64,000 nucleotides of DNA from Macrococcus epidermidis (GTDB taxonomy: Bacteria > Bacillota > Bacilli > Staphylococcales > Staphylococcaceae). Position 1 is the stretch's first letter, and every line of letters begins with the position of its first letter. Positions 25,230-36,330 of this stretch are shown here, one piece after another. Made by a program: the position numbers and the translations under genes. The stretch spans positions 1-64,000 of the forward strand of contig NZ_PZJH01000007.1 in the NCBI RefSeq assembly GCF_003259695.1. The letters run 5' to 3'. The notes below the pieces were generated by a model. That model was not told the DNA's origin. It saw only the letters and a list, made by a program, of their open reading frames with translations, and did no database searches.

Positions 25230-27045
25230 CTAATACTTCACACGGAAGTGTAATATAAACTGATGTACCGAATCCTTCTTTACTATTTGCCCAAATACGT
25301 CCATTATGTGCTTCAATGATTTCTTTACTAATGGCTAGTCCTAAACCTGTTCCACCCATTTTTCTCGTTCTTGCTTTATCTACTCGGAAGAAACGATCAA
25401 AGATTTTATCTACTTTATTCAATGGAATTCCAATACCATTATCTTTAATTTGAATGGTCATACGATTAAATAAAGTATTTTGTTTCACGTGGAATTCAAC
25501 TTTCTTTTTACCTTTTGAATATTTCAATGCATTCGTAATCACGTTATCAAATACTTGTGTCATCTTATCCGGATCAATCTCAACGAATATACCCGTCTTC
25601 GGAATATCACGAATAAGCGTAGCATTTTTACCTTCAGACATTTCAAAACGATTAATAATTTTATGAATGAACATATTGAAATCAATCAGTTCTTTATTAA
25701 GATGATCATCTGTGTTATCCATCTTAGACAATTGCAGTAAGTCATTTACAAGACGAATCATACGATCAGTCTCTTCTCGTGTAACGCTTAAGAATTGGGG
25801 TGCTAAATCATCGTCTTTCCATGCACCTTCTTCTAAAGCTTCTATATAACTGCGCATAGAAGTTAGCGGCGTACGCAATTCATGTGAAACATTGGCTACG
25901 AATTCACGACGTTCATTCTCAACGTGGTGTTGTTCAGTAACATCATGTAATACGGCAATGTAACCCGTAATAAATCCTGTATCCTGAATAATTGTAGAAA
26001 ATGAAGCACGCACAATTAACTGCTCTTTCTCATTAAGGTCAATAACAATACCACCAGCGATATCTTGTAATTCATCTAACGAATAATGCTCTTCAATATT
26101 TAAAATATCTAATACGTGACGACCTTCTACTTCATCTTTATTCATATCGAGCATCTTTAATGCCATTTCATTTACAATACGTACACGTCCACGTCTATCC
26201 GTCGCAATAACACCATCAGACATGTGTGTAATTACAGAATCAAGACGACGTTTCTCACTTTCAGTGTTCGCTTGTGCTTCCTGCACACGTTTCGATAAGT
26301 TATTAAATGTTAAAGCAAGTTCACCGATTTCATCATTTCCATAAACTTTAACACGATTTGTATAATTACCCTTTGACATTTCTAATGCCTGATTACGCAT
26401 ATCTGAAATTGGTTTCGTAATAGTGCGGGCAATAAAGAATCCTAATATGATTGTTATTAATAAAGACAATCCTGTACCGATAATAAAGATACTGTTAATC
26501 TTCATAAGTTGTGCGTAAACCGGTTCAATGGACTCCTCGACATGGATAACACCTAAAATTTTATTGTTATCTTTGATCGGGAAATTTTTAATCCAGACAC
26601 GTACTTTACCACCGGGATCATCACGCAGTTTTACACGATCATTTGTTTTACCTAAAGAAAGAGACATTTTAATCTGGCTATCATTAATCTTTTGATTAAT
26701 ACTCTCACGGTTTGAATCGCTACTTGTCGCTAAAATAACTTCTGAATTATCAACATAACGGATTGTATCGATTTCTGTACGCAATGCATATTCATCAACA
26801 GTCTTTTGAATCTCTCGTTGTATTCTATTCGGTGTTTTTTTATTTTCTTTATATATATTTCTTATATCATAATTGATTGATTTTATTTGCTGGTTAATAT
26901 TTGTTTCAAAGTTTTTCGTTAACTCTTTTTCTAAGTTATTCGTAAAATATAACCCAATAATCTGCATACCGATAATAATAAGTAATACATAGATTACAAC
27001 GAGTTTAATGTGCAAAGATTGAAGCTTTTTATATAACGTTTTCAT
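25207..27045 (-). CDS. walK: Essential sensor histidine kinase WalK (YycG)
   Basis: A 612-residue kinase that senses cell-wall state and phosphorylates WalR. In order: membrane segment 14-34; extracytoplasmic PAS-like domain 35-183; membrane segment 184-207; HAMP (to about 260); PAS (about 262-370); phosphoacceptor His388 in [13 protein letters not shown]; ATPase motifs NALKYS, DNGIGIP and [11 protein letters not shown]. The domain order and length are those of the staphylococcal protein. It starts six bases after walR. A parS-like 16-mer lies inside the gene at 25481. Confidence 0.97.
   Translation of the reverse strand: MKTLYKKLQSLHIKLVVIYVLLIIIGMQIIGLYFTNNLEKELTKNFETNINQQIKSINYDIRNIYKENKKTPNRIQREIQKTVDEYALRTEIDTIRYVDNSEVILATSSDSNRESINQKINDSQIKMSLSLGKTNDRVKLRDDPGGKVRVWIKNFPIKDNNKILGVIHVEESIEPVYAQLMKINSIFIIGTGLSLLITIILGFFIARTITKPISDMRNQALEMSKGNYTNRVKVYGNDEIGELALTFNNLSKRVQEAQANTESEKRRLDSVITHMSDGVIATDRRGRVRIVNEMALKMLDMNKDEVEGRHVLDILNIEEHYSLDELQDIAGGIVIDLNEKEQLIVRASFSTIIQDTGFITGYIAVLHDVTEQHHVENERREFVANVSHELRTPLTSMRSYIEALEEGAWKDDDLAPQFLSVTREETDRMIRLVNDLLQLSKMDNTDDHLNKELIDFNMFIHKIINRFEMSEGKNATLIRDIPKTGIFVEIDPDKMTQVFDNVITNALKYSKGKKKVEFHVKQNTLFNRMTIQIKDNGIGIPLNKVDKIFDRFFRVDKARTRKMGGTGLGLAISKEIIEAHNGRIWANSKEGFGTSVYITLPCEVLDDGDWDV
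25481..25496. promoter_or_regulatory. Possible parS site inside walK
   Basis: TGTTTCACGTGGAATT matches the ParB-binding consensus TGTTTCACGTGAAACA at 13 of 16 positions, with the central TTTCACGTG intact. It is the best such match I saw in the window. The imperfect right half makes it uncertain. Confidence 0.35.
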
Positions 27046-27051
27046 TCTGCA

Positions 27052-27753
27052 CTACTCCTGCGTTTGTAAGAAGTATCCTACACCACGACGTGTTACGATA
27101 TATTCCGGATGGCTTGCATCATCTTCAATTTTTTCACGTAATCTACGGATAGTAACGTCCACTGTACGCACATCTCCAAAATAATCATAACCCCATACTG
27201 TTTGCAGTAAGTGTTCACGCGTCATTACCTGCCCGATATGTTTTGCTAAGTAATGGAATAGCTCAAACTCACGATGCGTAAGTTCGATATCTACACCACG
27301 CTTTTTAATAGAATATGCTTCAGGATAAACGATAATATCTTTAATAACGATATCTGTCGACTCTTCTTTTTCTTCAGTTTGTGCCTGTGTGTAATGACGA
27401 CGTAAATTCGCTTTAACACGGGCAATCAATTCGCGTGTTGAGAATGGTTTCGTAACATAATCGTCAGCGCCTAACTCTAAGCCTAATACTTTATCAATTT
27501 CAGAGTCTTTAGCTGTTAACATAATAATCGGCATATCATATTTCTTACGCACCTCACGACATACTTCCATACCATCACGACCAGGTAACATGATATCTAA
27601 CAATACGATATCTGGTTGCACATCATAGATAAGATCTACAGCATCATCACCGTCATAAGCAACATGTACTTCATAGCCTTCTTTTTTCAAGTTAAATTCT
27701 AATATATCTGCAATCGGTTTTTCATCATCTACAACAACGATTTTTCTCGACAT
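27052..27753 (-). CDS. walR: Essential response regulator WalR (YycF)
   Basis: A 233-residue OmpR/PhoB-type regulator. The receiver domain is residues 1-120 with Asp9/Asp10, phosphoacceptor Asp53 in LLDIMLPG and Lys in TKPFS. The winged-helix DNA-binding domain (about 135-233) has the recognition region [16 protein letters not shown]. It controls autolysin and cell-wall genes. It is first in the walRKHIJ operon and lies just downstream of the tRNA genes, separated by a terminator. Confidence 0.98.
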   Translation of the reverse strand: MSRKIVVVDDEKPIADILEFNLKKEGYEVHVAYDGDDAVDLIYDVQPDIVLLDIMLPGRDGMEVCREVRKKYDMPIIMLTAKDSEIDKVLGLELGADDYVTKPFSTRELIARVKANLRRHYTQAQTEEKEESTDIVIKDIIVYPEAYSIKKRGVDIELTHREFELFHYLAKHIGQVMTREHLLQTVWGYDYFGDVRTVDVTIRRLREKIEDDASHPEYIVTRRGVGYFLQTQE

Positions 27754-27853
27754 TGGCGTCCCTCTTCTCTGGTAAAATTCAATAATATCCTACTCTATAA
27801 TTTACCACTGTTTTGTACTTTTTTCTATAAGGTCGCATTTTATACCTTCCACA

Positions 27854-27886
27854 TAAAAAAAGAAGCTAGACAAAAGTCTAACTTCT
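27854..27886 (-). terminator. Terminator of the tRNA transcript
   Basis: Read on the minus strand, AGAAGTTAGAC pairs with GTCTAGCTTCT around TTTT and is followed by a run of seven T. It separates tRNA-Asp from walR. Confidence 0.85.
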
Positions 27887-27923
27887 AAATATGAATGAGT
27901 AAGGCGATTGCCTTACTAATTAG

Positions 27924-27996
27924 CGGTCCCGACGGGAATCGAACCCGCGATCTCCTGCGTGACAGGCAGGCATGTTAACCGCTACACCACGGGACC
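27924..27996 (-). tRNA. tRNA-Asp (GTC)
   Basis: The 73-base cloverleaf has acceptor arm GGTCCCG / CGGGACC, discriminator G, T-loop GGTTCGATTCC and anticodon GTC in CTGTCAC. The 3' CCA is not encoded (the next bases are CTA). It follows tRNA-Glu in the same transcript. Confidence 0.97.
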
Positions 27997-28013
27997 TAAT
28001 GTATTAAATTAAA

Positions 28014-28088
28014 TGGTGACCCCTACGGGATTCGAACCCGTGTTACCGCCGTGAAAGGGCGGTGTCTTAACCGCTTGACCAAGGGGCC
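28014..28088 (-). tRNA. tRNA-Glu (TTC)
   Basis: The cloverleaf has acceptor arm GGCCCCT / AGGGGTC with a G-T pair, T-loop GGTTCGAATCC and anticodon TTC in CTTTCAC. Unlike its neighbour, the 3' CCA is encoded after discriminator A. The Glu-Asp pair next to walR matches the staphylococcal order. Confidence 0.97.
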
Positions 28089-28218
28089 ATTAATTAATAG
28101 CACAAGATTGATTATAGCATGTTGAATTTACATTTATCAAGCATTATTTTTAAAAAATATTAAAAAATTTAGTATAATTGATATATATACTCTGAATTAT
28201 TAAAGAAAGGAGCATGTT

Positions 28219-29106
28219 ATGTCGATACCCTTGGAAAAAGTGGTAAAACAACACAACAAGCTGCCTTTAAAAGAAAAGATTAAGCGTTTTTCTTTCATTA
28301 CTTTAGGTGCAATTCTCATGGCAGTGGCACTCGAACTCTTTTTAGTACCTAACAAATTACTCGATGGAGGTATTGTAGGTATTTCAATTATGGCTTCACA
28401 TTTACTTGAACTACCTCTTGGATTATTTATCTTTTTAATAAATATCCCATTCTTTTACCTAGGATATAAACAAATCGGTAAAACATTTGCTCTATCAACT
28501 TTATATGCCATTACTATTTTATCAATTGGTACAGCTCTATTACATCCCGTTCCTCCTTTTGCGGATGAGAAATTTCTAGTTACTATCTTTGGTGGGGTGA
28601 TTCTTGGCCTTGGTGTTGGACTCGTCATTCGTTATGGTGGTTCATTAGATGGCACTGAAATTCTTGCCATTCTTATTAGTAATAAATCTCCGTTTTCAGT
28701 CGGAGAAATCGTTATGGTTATTAATTTCTTCATCTATGTTGCTGCCGGATTCATCTTTACATGGGAATCAGCAATGTATTCAGTAATCGCCTATTTTATT
28801 GCTTTTAAAACGATTGATATCGTCCAGCAAGGTTTAGATGAATCTAAATCTGTCTGGATTATAAGTGATCAGCACGAAGAAATTGGTGATGCTATTAATG
28901 ACCGTTTAGGTCGTGGTGTTACATATTTAACTGGAGAAGGTGCTTATACTGGTGAAGATAAGAAAGTTATCTTCTGTGTCATTACTCGTCTAGAAGAATT
29001 TAAATTAAAAGACATCGTTAATCATTATGATGAAAGTGCATTTGTTGCAATCGGCAACGTATCGGAAGTTAAAGGCGGAAGATTCAAAAAGAGAGATATT
29101 CATTAA
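28219..29106 (+). CDS. YitT-family membrane protein
   Basis: A 295-residue protein with five or six membrane segments in the first 200 residues (FSFITLGAILMAVALELFLV, LGLFIFLINIPFFYLGY and others), followed by a cytosolic DUF2179 domain (from about 210: SVWIISDQHEEIGDAINDRL). YitT proteins are widespread in Firmicutes, sometimes several per genome, and their substrate is unknown. GAAAGGAGC precedes the ATG. It is one of only two plus-strand genes left of oriC in the core part, so it runs against the replication fork. Confidence 0.92.
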   Translation: MSIPLEKVVKQHNKLPLKEKIKRFSFITLGAILMAVALELFLVPNKLLDGGIVGISIMASHLLELPLGLFIFLINIPFFYLGYKQIGKTFALSTLYAITILSIGTALLHPVPPFADEKFLVTIFGGVILGLGVGLVIRYGGSLDGTEILAILISNKSPFSVGEIVMVINFFIYVAAGFIFTWESAMYSVIAYFIAFKTIDIVQQGLDESKSVWIISDQHEEIGDAINDRLGRGVTYLTGEGAYTGEDKKVIFCVITRLEEFKLKDIVNHYDESAFVAIGNVSEVKGGRFKKRDIH

Positions 29107-29113
29107 AACATAC

Positions 29114-29166
29114 AAAAATAGCAATAAAGTAGTCTATTTTAATAGATTCCTTTATTGCTATTTTTA
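29114..29166. terminator. Bidirectional terminator between yitT-family gene and purA
   Basis: AAAAATAGCAATAAAG pairs with CTTTATTGCTATTTTT. A and T runs at both ends serve both convergent genes. Confidence 0.85.
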
Positions 29167-29187
29167 TATTTATCATTTATCTAAAGC

Positions 29188-30483
29188 TTATTTATCAGTT
29201 TGCCATAAATCTTCAAGTAAGTTTGTTTGCGTTCTATCTGGTCCTACTGAGAAGATAGAAATCTTAACATTACATAATTCAGAAATACGCTCTAAATAAC
29301 GACGTGCATTATCTGGTAATTCTTCCATCGTCTTAACACCAGTAACATCTTCAGTCCATCCAGGTAACTCTTCAAATACTGGCTTACAACGATTTAATGC
29401 ATTTAAGTTAGCAGGGTATTCAGTAATAATTTCACCATCTAATTCGTATGCCGTACAGATTTTAACAGTTTCTAAACCTGTTAATACATCAATAGAGTTA
29501 ATTGATAAATCTGTAATACCACTCGCACGACGTGAATGACGTAATACAACTGAATCAAACCAACCTACTCGGCGTGGACGTCCTGTTGTTGTACCGTATT
29601 CACGACCTACTTCACGGATATGGTGCCCATCTTCATCGAATAGTTCAGTTGGGAATGGCCCATCTCCTACACGTGATGTATAAGCTTTACATACGCCTAC
29701 AACTTTATCAACAAAAGTTGGTCCTACACCAGTACCAACTGTTACGTTACCTGCAATCGGGTTACTTGATGTAACAAATGGATACGTACCATGATCGATA
29801 TCAAGCATCACACCTTGTGCACCTTCAAACAATACTTTTTCTTCTGCTTCGAAAGCGTCATCTAATACTTTTGCAGTGTCCACTGTGTATTGTTTCAATC
29901 GTTGTCCTGCAGCAAAGTAAGGTTCAAAGATTTCATCAAAAGTGAATCCTTCAGCATTGAACATTTTTTCGAATAATTCATTTTTAGCGTTTAAGTTTTC
30001 TTCTAACTTTGCTCTAAATGTTTCTTCGTCCAATAAATCAGCCATACGAATCCCGATACGTTGTACTTTATCAACATATGCCGGTCCAATACCTTTTTTC
30101 GTTGTACCGATTTTATTGTCGCCACGCTTTTCTTCTTCTAATTCATCTTGTTTTAAATGGTACGGTAAAATAACTTGGGCACGATTTGAGATACGTAAGT
30201 TATCTGTACTTATACCACGTTCATTTAATGCATCTAATTCTTTTAATAAAGCAACCGGATCTACAACAACGCCATTACCGATTACTGATAATTTATCTGA
30301 ATAGAAAATTCCTGATGGTACTAAGTGTAATTTATACGTTTCTCCACCGAATTTAATAGTATGACCTGCATTATTACCACCTGAAAAACGAGCAATCACA
30401 TTTGCCTGTTCAGCTAAAAAATCTGTGATTTTACCTTTACCTTCGTCTCCCCACTGCGTCCCAACAACTACGATTGATGACAT
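29188..30483 (-). CDS. purA: Adenylosuccinate synthetase
   Basis: A 431-residue enzyme that joins aspartate to IMP using GTP, the first step from IMP to AMP. The GTP/IMP-binding start [20 protein letters not shown] is intact, as are [16 protein letters not shown] and [19 protein letters not shown] precedes the ATG at 30483. It is monocistronic, with a PurR box in its upstream region (30551-30564). Position between dnaB and the tRNA/wal cluster is that of staphylococci. Confidence 0.98.
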   Translation of the reverse strand: MSSIVVVGTQWGDEGKGKITDFLAEQANVIARFSGGNNAGHTIKFGGETYKLHLVPSGIFYSDKLSVIGNGVVVDPVALLKELDALNERGISTDNLRISNRAQVILPYHLKQDELEEEKRGDNKIGTTKKGIGPAYVDKVQRIGIRMADLLDEETFRAKLEENLNAKNELFEKMFNAEGFTFDEIFEPYFAAGQRLKQYTVDTAKVLDDAFEAEEKVLFEGAQGVMLDIDHGTYPFVTSSNPIAGNVTVGTGVGPTFVDKVVGVCKAYTSRVGDGPFPTELFDEDGHHIREVGREYGTTTGRPRRVGWFDSVVLRHSRRASGITDLSINSIDVLTGLETVKICTAYELDGEIITEYPANLNALNRCKPVFEELPGWTEDVTGVKTMEELPDNARRYLERISELCNVKISIFSVGPDRTQTNLLEDLWQTDK

Positions 30484-30550
30484 GCGTGCACCTCCAAATT
30501 TTCTTGACTAACCTTAGCCATTCTATCAATATATAGCTGAAAAATCAACC

Positions 30551-30564
30551 AAAAACCGAACATT
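30551..30564. promoter_or_regulatory. PurR box upstream of purA
   Basis: AAAAACCGAACATT matches the PurR-binding consensus (AWWWCCGAACWWT) of Bacillus and Staphylococcus. It lies about 70 bases before the purA start. A second inverted box, usual for full repression, is not clear. Confidence 0.7.
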
Positions 30565-30746
30565 AATAATTATACATAATTTTTCCTCATGAATTAAGGT
30601 TTTATGTATTTAGGAATGTATAAATGAATATTTTTCTTTATTGCATTTGATTTATACTGTTTTTTCGTTTTGAAATTTAATATTTTTATTCAAAAATCAA
30701 TATAATAAGTACAAACATTCATGAAATTTATTTGTAAATTACAAAC

Positions 30747-30794
30747 AAAAACACGTACTTTAAATATATCCTTTGATTTAAAGTACGTGTTTTA
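30747..30794 (-). terminator. Terminator of dnaB
   Basis: AAACACGTACTTTAAAT pairs with the matching ATTTAAAGTACGTGTTT arm, with T-rich flanks on the exit side. Confidence 0.85.
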
Positions 30795-30802
30795 TAGTTT
30801 TT

Positions 30803-32200
30803 TTACATCATATCCGCATGTGCATAATCAATATCAGTAAATTTGTTATATTGTTTCAAGAAGTGCAGTTTAACAGTCCCTGTAGGACCGTTACGCTGCT
30901 TGGCGATAATAATTTCTATCTCCCCATTCTCATCTTGTGCACCTGCATCAACTTCCACTTCTTCGCCATCTTCGCCTTGTCCACGGTTATAATAATCATC
31001 ACGATACAAGAAGGCAACAATATCCGCATCTTGTTCAATCGATCCGGATTCACGAATATCACTCATCATCGGACGCTTATCTTGTCGTTGTTCTACACCA
31101 CGAGATAACTGAGATAAAGCGATCACAGGACATTCTAATTCACGTGCTAATGCTTTTAACATACGTGAAATTTCAGAGACTTCTTGTTGTCTATTTTCAC
31201 TTGAGCGACTTCCAGACCCTTGAATCAACTGTAGATAGTCAATCAATATCATATCCAGTCCATGTTCCTGATGAAGTCGTCTGCATTTTGAACGGATATC
31301 TGTAATACGAATCCCTGGCGTATCATCAATAAAAATATTTGTTCGAGATAATTTACCAACAGCGACTGTGAAACGATTCCAATCTTCTCCGTCCATCTGT
31401 CCAGTACGCAGACGATTTGAATCAACATTCCCTGTGCTACAAATCATACGTGTCGCAAGTTGATCCGCACCCATCTCAAGACTAAATATCGCTACCGTAT
31501 ACGGATGATCATTTGTAGCCACCTGTGTGGCAATATTTAAAGCGAACGCTGTCTTCCCAACTGATGGTCGTGCAGCAATAATAATCAGATCATTACGGTT
31601 AAAACCTGCAGTCATCTGATCCAGGTCACGATATCCGGTTGGTATGCCTGGCGTTTGCCCTTTATTATTATCAAGTTCTTCCGCATTATTAAAGACTTGT
31701 GTTAACACGTCTTTAATTTCTTTAAATCCATCTGCGCCTCGATTGGTTGATACTTCCATTATACGTTTTTCAGCATCTGCAAGTAATGTTTCCAAATCAA
31801 GTGACTCATTATACCCATCTGCCATAATACTATCAGCAACATGAATTAAACGACGCTTTACAGCATCACGGTAAACAATATCCACATAGAAATCAACGTT
31901 TCTAGCAGTAGGAACTTTCTCTGACAATTCAATAAGATAAAGTTCACCGCCACTCGCTTCAAGCGTTCCGTCCTGCGTCATTTGATTCATAACAGTGATG
32001 ATATCTACAACATCGTTTTGTTCAGATAAAGTAAGCATTGCCTGGAATATATTCTGATGACTTTGTCTGTAAAAATGTAGCGGCAATAATGTTTCAAGCA
32101 CAGAAGATAATACTTCATTATCAATAAAGATAGCACCTAATACAGATTGCTCAGCTGTTAAATTAAAAGGCAGTTTCTTACCTTCAAGATAATCTGACAT
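30803..32200 (-). CDS. dnaB: Replicative DNA helicase DnaB
   Basis: A 465-residue hexameric helicase (called DnaC in Bacillus) that unwinds DNA at the fork and binds primase. The N-terminal collar domain (1-about 110; LPFNLTAEQSVLGAIFID) is followed by a RecA-type domain with Walker A ARPSVGKTAFAL, Walker B LDMILIDYLQL and ALSQLSRGVE. Length is usual. It follows rplI by 18 bases in the yybS-gdpP-rplI-dnaB run. GAGGAGG precedes the ATG. Confidence 0.98.
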   Translation of the reverse strand: MSDYLEGKKLPFNLTAEQSVLGAIFIDNEVLSSVLETLLPLHFYRQSHQNIFQAMLTLSEQNDVVDIITVMNQMTQDGTLEASGGELYLIELSEKVPTARNVDFYVDIVYRDAVKRRLIHVADSIMADGYNESLDLETLLADAEKRIMEVSTNRGADGFKEIKDVLTQVFNNAEELDNNKGQTPGIPTGYRDLDQMTAGFNRNDLIIIAARPSVGKTAFALNIATQVATNDHPYTVAIFSLEMGADQLATRMICSTGNVDSNRLRTGQMDGEDWNRFTVAVGKLSRTNIFIDDTPGIRITDIRSKCRRLHQEHGLDMILIDYLQLIQGSGSRSSENRQQEVSEISRMLKALARELECPVIALSQLSRGVEQRQDKRPMMSDIRESGSIEQDADIVAFLYRDDYYNRGQGEDGEEVEVDAGAQDENGEIEIIIAKQRNGPTGTVKLHFLKQYNKFTDIDYAHADMM

Positions 32201-32218
32201 ATTATCCTCCTCGAAATT

Positions 32219-32665
32219 TTATTCTGCTGTAACGTGAACTTTTAATGTACCACTTACTTTATTATGTAATTTAACCGGTACATTCGTATAACCTAGACTT
32301 CTGATACCATCATGTAAGTCCATTTTACGTTTATCAAGTTTAATACCGTGTTGCTTATTTAAAGCATCAGCTACTTGTTTAGAACTTACAGATCCAAATA
32401 AACGGCCACCTTCACCTGATTTCGCTGTTACTTTTACTTCCAGTGATTCTAATTTCTCTTTTAGTTTTTCCGCTTCTTCTAATTCATGTTGCTTATCTAA
32501 CTCAACACGTTTCTTTTGTGCTTCTAACTGCTTTAAGTTTCCTGGTGTAGCTTCTACAGCATATTTATTCTTTAATAAGAAGTTATTTGCATAACCTACT
32601 GGTACTTCTTTAATTTCGCCTTTTTTACCTTTTCCTTTAACATCTTGCGTAAATATAACTTTCAT
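32219..32665 (-). CDS. rplI: 50S ribosomal protein L9
   Basis: A 148-residue ribosomal protein with N-terminal rRNA-binding domain ([33 protein letters not shown]), a long connecting helix (about 45-75) and a C-terminal domain. It binds near the L1 stalk base of 23S rRNA. It starts two bases after the gdpP stop, so translation is coupled. Linkage to gdpP and dnaB is conserved in Firmicutes. Confidence 0.98.
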   Translation of the reverse strand: MKVIFTQDVKGKGKKGEIKEVPVGYANNFLLKNKYAVEATPGNLKQLEAQKKRVELDKQHELEEAEKLKEKLESLEVKVTAKSGEGGRLFGSVSSKQVADALNKQHGIKLDKRKMDLHDGIRSLGYTNVPVKLHNKVSGTLKVHVTAE

Positions 32666-32667
32666 AA

Positions 32668-34635
32668 CTAATCTTCTCCTTCACTTTGTTCATTTATAGT
32701 TTGTTGTAATTGCAAAATTGCTTCATTGATCGTGACATTTTCAAGTTGTGTTGCAGCATTTGATAAATGACCACCGCCACCCATACTTTCCATAACAAGC
32801 TGAACATTTATTTCTCCTAACGATCTCGCAGAAATACCGATGACATTCTCTTTTCGCTCTGCCACCACAAAAGATGCTTCAACACCTTCGATACCTAAAA
32901 GCTCGTCAGCAGCTTGTGCAACAATAACCGGATGAATGATCTCACCTACCGGGCCATGCGCAATTGCTATGCCATTATCTTCTAACTGCACGGTACGAAT
33001 AATTTCTGAACGTTTAATATACGTTTCAATATCATCCTTTAAGAAATGCTGACAAAGAATCGTATCAGCACCATGGTTTCTTAAGAAACTTGCTGCATCA
33101 AATGTTCTGGAACCTGTACGCAGCGTAAAGTTACGTGTATCAACAATAATACCGGCAAGCATTACCGTTGCCTCTAAACGCGTCAACTTATGTTCTGTCG
33201 GTTGATATTCCAGTAATTCAGTTACAAGCTCTGCTGTAGAACTTGCATATTGTTCCATATACACAAGCAGTGGACTATCGATAAATGATTCACCACGACG
33301 ATGATGATCGATCACCACTTTACGATACGCTTTATTTAATATACTTTCATCAATCACCATTTCAGGTTTATGTGTATCTACGATAACCAATGTCGTCTTC
33401 TTCGTCATTAAATTCCATGCTTCTTCAGAAGACACAAATATTTCATCGAGCTCAGGTTTTTCTGCAATTTCAGCCATAACACGGGATAAAGTATCATCAA
33501 CATCATAATCATTTAAAATGATATTTGCCTTTAAATTGTTCATCTTAGCAAAGCGTGCAACACCAATTGCAGCACCGATCGCATCCATATCAGGACGTTT
33601 ATGTCCCATAATAATGACGTTTTCACCCTCGATTAAAATATCGCGGAGTGCATGAGAGATAACACGTGCTCTAACGCGTGTACGTTTCTCCATAGGATCA
33701 GTTTTACCACCATAGAATCGAACGTTTCCATTCATGTTCTTAATCGCTACCTGATCGCCGCCACGGCCAAGTGCTAAATCTAAACTTGATTGAGCTAAAG
33801 TACCAAGATCCAGTAAATTTTCAGAACCTTCACCAATACCGACACTCAAAGTGATATGTGTTTTGATTTCTCGACTTTTATCACGAATATTATCTAATAA
33901 ATTAAATTTTGTCTCTTCAATTTTATGTAAGATCTTTTGATTAAAGAACATCATATATTGATCTGATTGGTAACGTTTAATGTATACGTTATTTTCTTCA
34001 GCCCATTTATTAATTTCAGTCGACATCATACTATTAATTTCCGTACGTTGTGCATCAGCCATGTTTTGTGTAATTTCATCAAAGTTATCCAGGAACAATA
34101 TTCCAATAATAGGTTTAGCTTCATCATATAATTGTTCTATTTCAACTTTATCGGTAATATCGAAGAAATACAAAGTATTTAAATTTTCACCATATGTTAC
34201 TTTAAATTTGTAAGATTCAAAGTTGGCAGTAGCTTCTTTTACGCCTGTATTTTTAAGTTGATTCAGCAAATTAGGAAACAAATCATGAATAGATTCTGAA
34301 ATAATAGGGGCAGTAATCTTCTCATTAATAAAATGATTATGCCATTCAATATGCTCATTTTCATCTAAAAGAATGACACCGATGGGTAATTCACTAATTG
34401 CATAACGTTTTCCCTTATCAATAGATGTTGATAAATTCGCAATATAAGATTCGTTGTGTCTGATACCATATCTTAAATAGAAAAGACTGATGCACGTGAT
34501 GACAAAAAGTATGCCGAATGTAACCATCGCTGTCATAGGATGTACCGTATAAAGTATTCCTGTGACAATAAAAGCTGCGAGACACATAACAATAAATGGC
34601 ATAATTAATGTTTGCTTATTGTACTTTCTATTCAT
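32668..34635 (-). CDS. gdpP: Cyclic-di-AMP phosphodiesterase GdpP
   Basis: A 655-residue membrane enzyme that cleaves c-di-AMP. Two N-terminal membrane segments (about 12-50) are followed by a heme-binding type PAS domain, a degenerate GGDEF domain ([17 protein letters not shown] in place of GGDEF) and a DHH-DHHA1 phosphodiesterase domain with [22 protein letters not shown] and the late MGGGGH. GdpP activity affects cell size, osmotic balance and beta-lactam tolerance. All catalytic motifs are intact. It is 24 bases after yybS. Confidence 0.97.
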   Translation of the reverse strand: MNRKYNKQTLIMPFIVMCLAAFIVTGILYTVHPMTAMVTFGILFVITCISLFYLRYGIRHNESYIANLSTSIDKGKRYAISELPIGVILLDENEHIEWHNHFINEKITAPIISESIHDLFPNLLNQLKNTGVKEATANFESYKFKVTYGENLNTLYFFDITDKVEIEQLYDEAKPIIGILFLDNFDEITQNMADAQRTEINSMMSTEINKWAEENNVYIKRYQSDQYMMFFNQKILHKIEETKFNLLDNIRDKSREIKTHITLSVGIGEGSENLLDLGTLAQSSLDLALGRGGDQVAIKNMNGNVRFYGGKTDPMEKRTRVRARVISHALRDILIEGENVIIMGHKRPDMDAIGAAIGVARFAKMNNLKANIILNDYDVDDTLSRVMAEIAEKPELDEIFVSSEEAWNLMTKKTTLVIVDTHKPEMVIDESILNKAYRKVVIDHHRRGESFIDSPLLVYMEQYASSTAELVTELLEYQPTEHKLTRLEATVMLAGIIVDTRNFTLRTGSRTFDAASFLRNHGADTILCQHFLKDDIETYIKRSEIIRTVQLEDNGIAIAHGPVGEIIHPVIVAQAADELLGIEGVEASFVVAERKENVIGISARSLGEINVQLVMESMGGGGHLSNAATQLENVTINEAILQLQQTINEQSEGED

Positions 34636-34659
34636 TGTGACACCTCATTAAATTATTTA

Positions 34660-35580
34660 TTACTTAAACTTTTTCGGCACTCTTTTCTTTAAGTTTACCA
34701 TCAAATCAATAATTCCGAAAAGTTGCGTAATGGGCGCGTATAAAAACGCGATAAAGAATATAAAAGCTTTGACAATCGGATGAATCTTTCTCATCTTTAT
34801 AAAATAGCTGTATAAAGATAATCCTTGAATGAATAACATCCACTCTAATACATATCTTAAGTTTATCACGATTCCGAGTGGAACATAATCAGTTTCTGAT
34901 ATTCCAAAATGCGCTAATAGTACAAATAAATAAATAATTAATAGTACTTTCGGCATCTGCCATGTAGATAACGGTCTAAAGTTAGGTGTTGCAATCTTAA
35001 ACTGGCGTAATGCAGGTAAAGTTATCACCAATTGTAATAAGGCTAATAAAAATAGCGCTAAAATAACAATTCCAGGCACTTGTTTAATCACTTCATTCAT
35101 ACTTGTATTAAACATTTCTAACTGATAAGCAGGAATTGTGCCTTCTTTAACACCTTTAGACAAGTATTCATTATAAATATCAATTGTTGGCTTAAACCAC
35201 GTCTGTACTTTAGGTAAATAGTCAGTTACCTGAAGGAAGATAATCGATACAAGTGTATATATACTATAAAAAACTGTAAGGATATATAGCATGCGTTCTT
35301 TTGATGTACGTTCTATCAATAATTGACCTATGATATACCCAGCAAATATCGATCCCATTATGACCTGCATCGTAAATATCGACATAAAAATAGTAATAAG
35401 TATTACGATTAAGCTCATGATATAAAAACTATTACGCGACCTGCAGAACAAATATACAGTCGGTAAAAGCAAAAACGGAGCGATAATGAATGCCATAAAT
35501 GGCAAGAAATTTATCAGTAACGTTGCCATCATCATAATCATCGTAACGATAATTGTCTTACTTAAATCAAACTTCAACAT
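34660..35580 (-). CDS. YybS-family (DUF2232) membrane protein
   Basis: A 306-residue polytopic protein with about eight hydrophobic segments, starting MLKFDLSKTIIVTMIMMMAT. DUF2232 proteins are encoded before gdpP across Firmicutes and resemble energy-coupling membrane proteins, but the substrate is unknown. AAAGTGAG precedes the ATG. The order yybS-gdpP-rplI-dnaB suggests one transcript from here to the dnaB terminator. Confidence 0.92.
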   Translation of the reverse strand: MLKFDLSKTIIVTMIMMMATLLINFLPFMAFIIAPFLLLPTVYLFCRSRNSFYIMSLIVILITIFMSIFTMQVIMGSIFAGYIIGQLLIERTSKERMLYILTVFYSIYTLVSIIFLQVTDYLPKVQTWFKPTIDIYNEYLSKGVKEGTIPAYQLEMFNTSMNEVIKQVPGIVILALFLLALLQLVITLPALRQFKIATPNFRPLSTWQMPKVLLIIYLFVLLAHFGISETDYVPLGIVINLRYVLEWMLFIQGLSLYSYFIKMRKIHPIVKAFIFFIAFLYAPITQLFGIIDLMVNLKKRVPKKFK

Positions 35581-35674
35581 AAATTCTCACTTTCTAAAAA
35601 ATATTTCTATAACTATTCTATTTTACAACTTTACTTAAAATACCTCAATGTATGTACATTTTTATTAAAAATAC

Positions 35675-35706
35675 AAAAAAAGACTACCTAATAATTAGGC
35701 AGTCTA
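35675..35706 (-). terminator. Terminator of the yceI-family gene
   Basis: Read on the minus strand, AGACTGCCTA pairs with TAGGTAGTCT and is followed by seven T. Confidence 0.85.
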
Positions 35707-35717
35707 AAAATTATTAA

Positions 35718-36305
35718 TTAACCTTCGATTGAGAATTCCGCACCAACTTCAAATTTAACGTCTTTACCAACCATAACGCCGCCAGTTTCTAACGCTTGGT
35801 TCCAAGTTAAACCATATTTTTCACGGTTGATTGATCCTGATACTACTAAACCAGTCACATCTCCACCAGTCATTGGGTTTTTGTGAACTCCGTTGAATTC
35901 TAAATCAAATGTTTCTTCGTTTGTTACATCTTTGATTGTTAAGTCACCTGTGATTGTGTTGTTTGTTAATGATTTAGATACGAAAGTGATTTCTGGGTAT
36001 TGTTCTACATTGAAGAAATCTCCAGATTTTAAATGACCATCACGATCAGCATTGTTTGTATCAATTGAATCAACTTTAACTGATGCTTTAACATTTAAAG
36101 AAGATAAATCATTGATATCACCAGTAACTGTTGCATCGAAATCTGTAAATTCTCCCTTAACTTTTGAAACCATCATGTGTTTAATCGAAAAGTCAATTCC
36201 TGAGTGTGTTTTGTCTAAAGTAAAGTTTGTCATTGTTAAATTACCTCTTTCGTTATTTGTTTTAGTTTTTGTTGCTTTGTCTTTACCAAAAAGTTTTTTA
36301 AACAT
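35718..36305 (-). CDS. YceI-family lipid-binding protein
   Basis: A YceI-type beta-barrel expected to bind a polyisoprenoid or similar lipid. The body reads FTLDKTHSGIDFSIKHMMVS, then RDGHLKSGDFFNVEQYP and REKYGLTWNQALETGG, all family hallmarks. No signal peptide is present, as in staphylococcal homologues. From the ATG at 36305 it has 195 residues, including a basic lead MFKKLFGKDKATK. An alternative ATG at 36233, after AAAGAGGTAA, gives 171 residues, the usual length. It is regulated by the palindrome over its promoter. Confidence 0.9.
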   Translation of the reverse strand: MFKKLFGKDKATKTKTNNERGNLTMTNFTLDKTHSGIDFSIKHMMVSKVKGEFTDFDATVTGDINDLSSLNVKASVKVDSIDTNNADRDGHLKSGDFFNVEQYPEITFVSKSLTNNTITGDLTIKDVTNEETFDLEFNGVHKNPMTGGDVTGLVVSGSINREKYGLTWNQALETGGVMVGKDVKFEVGAEFSIEG

Positions 36306-36330
36306 ATGTAATCATTCCTTATTTCTAACT

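Larger units (their letters stand above)
30484..30802. other. purA-dnaB intergenic region
   Basis: There are 319 bases with no gene. It holds the purA promoter region with its PurR box, a long AT-rich stretch and the dnaB terminator. Confidence 0.7.
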
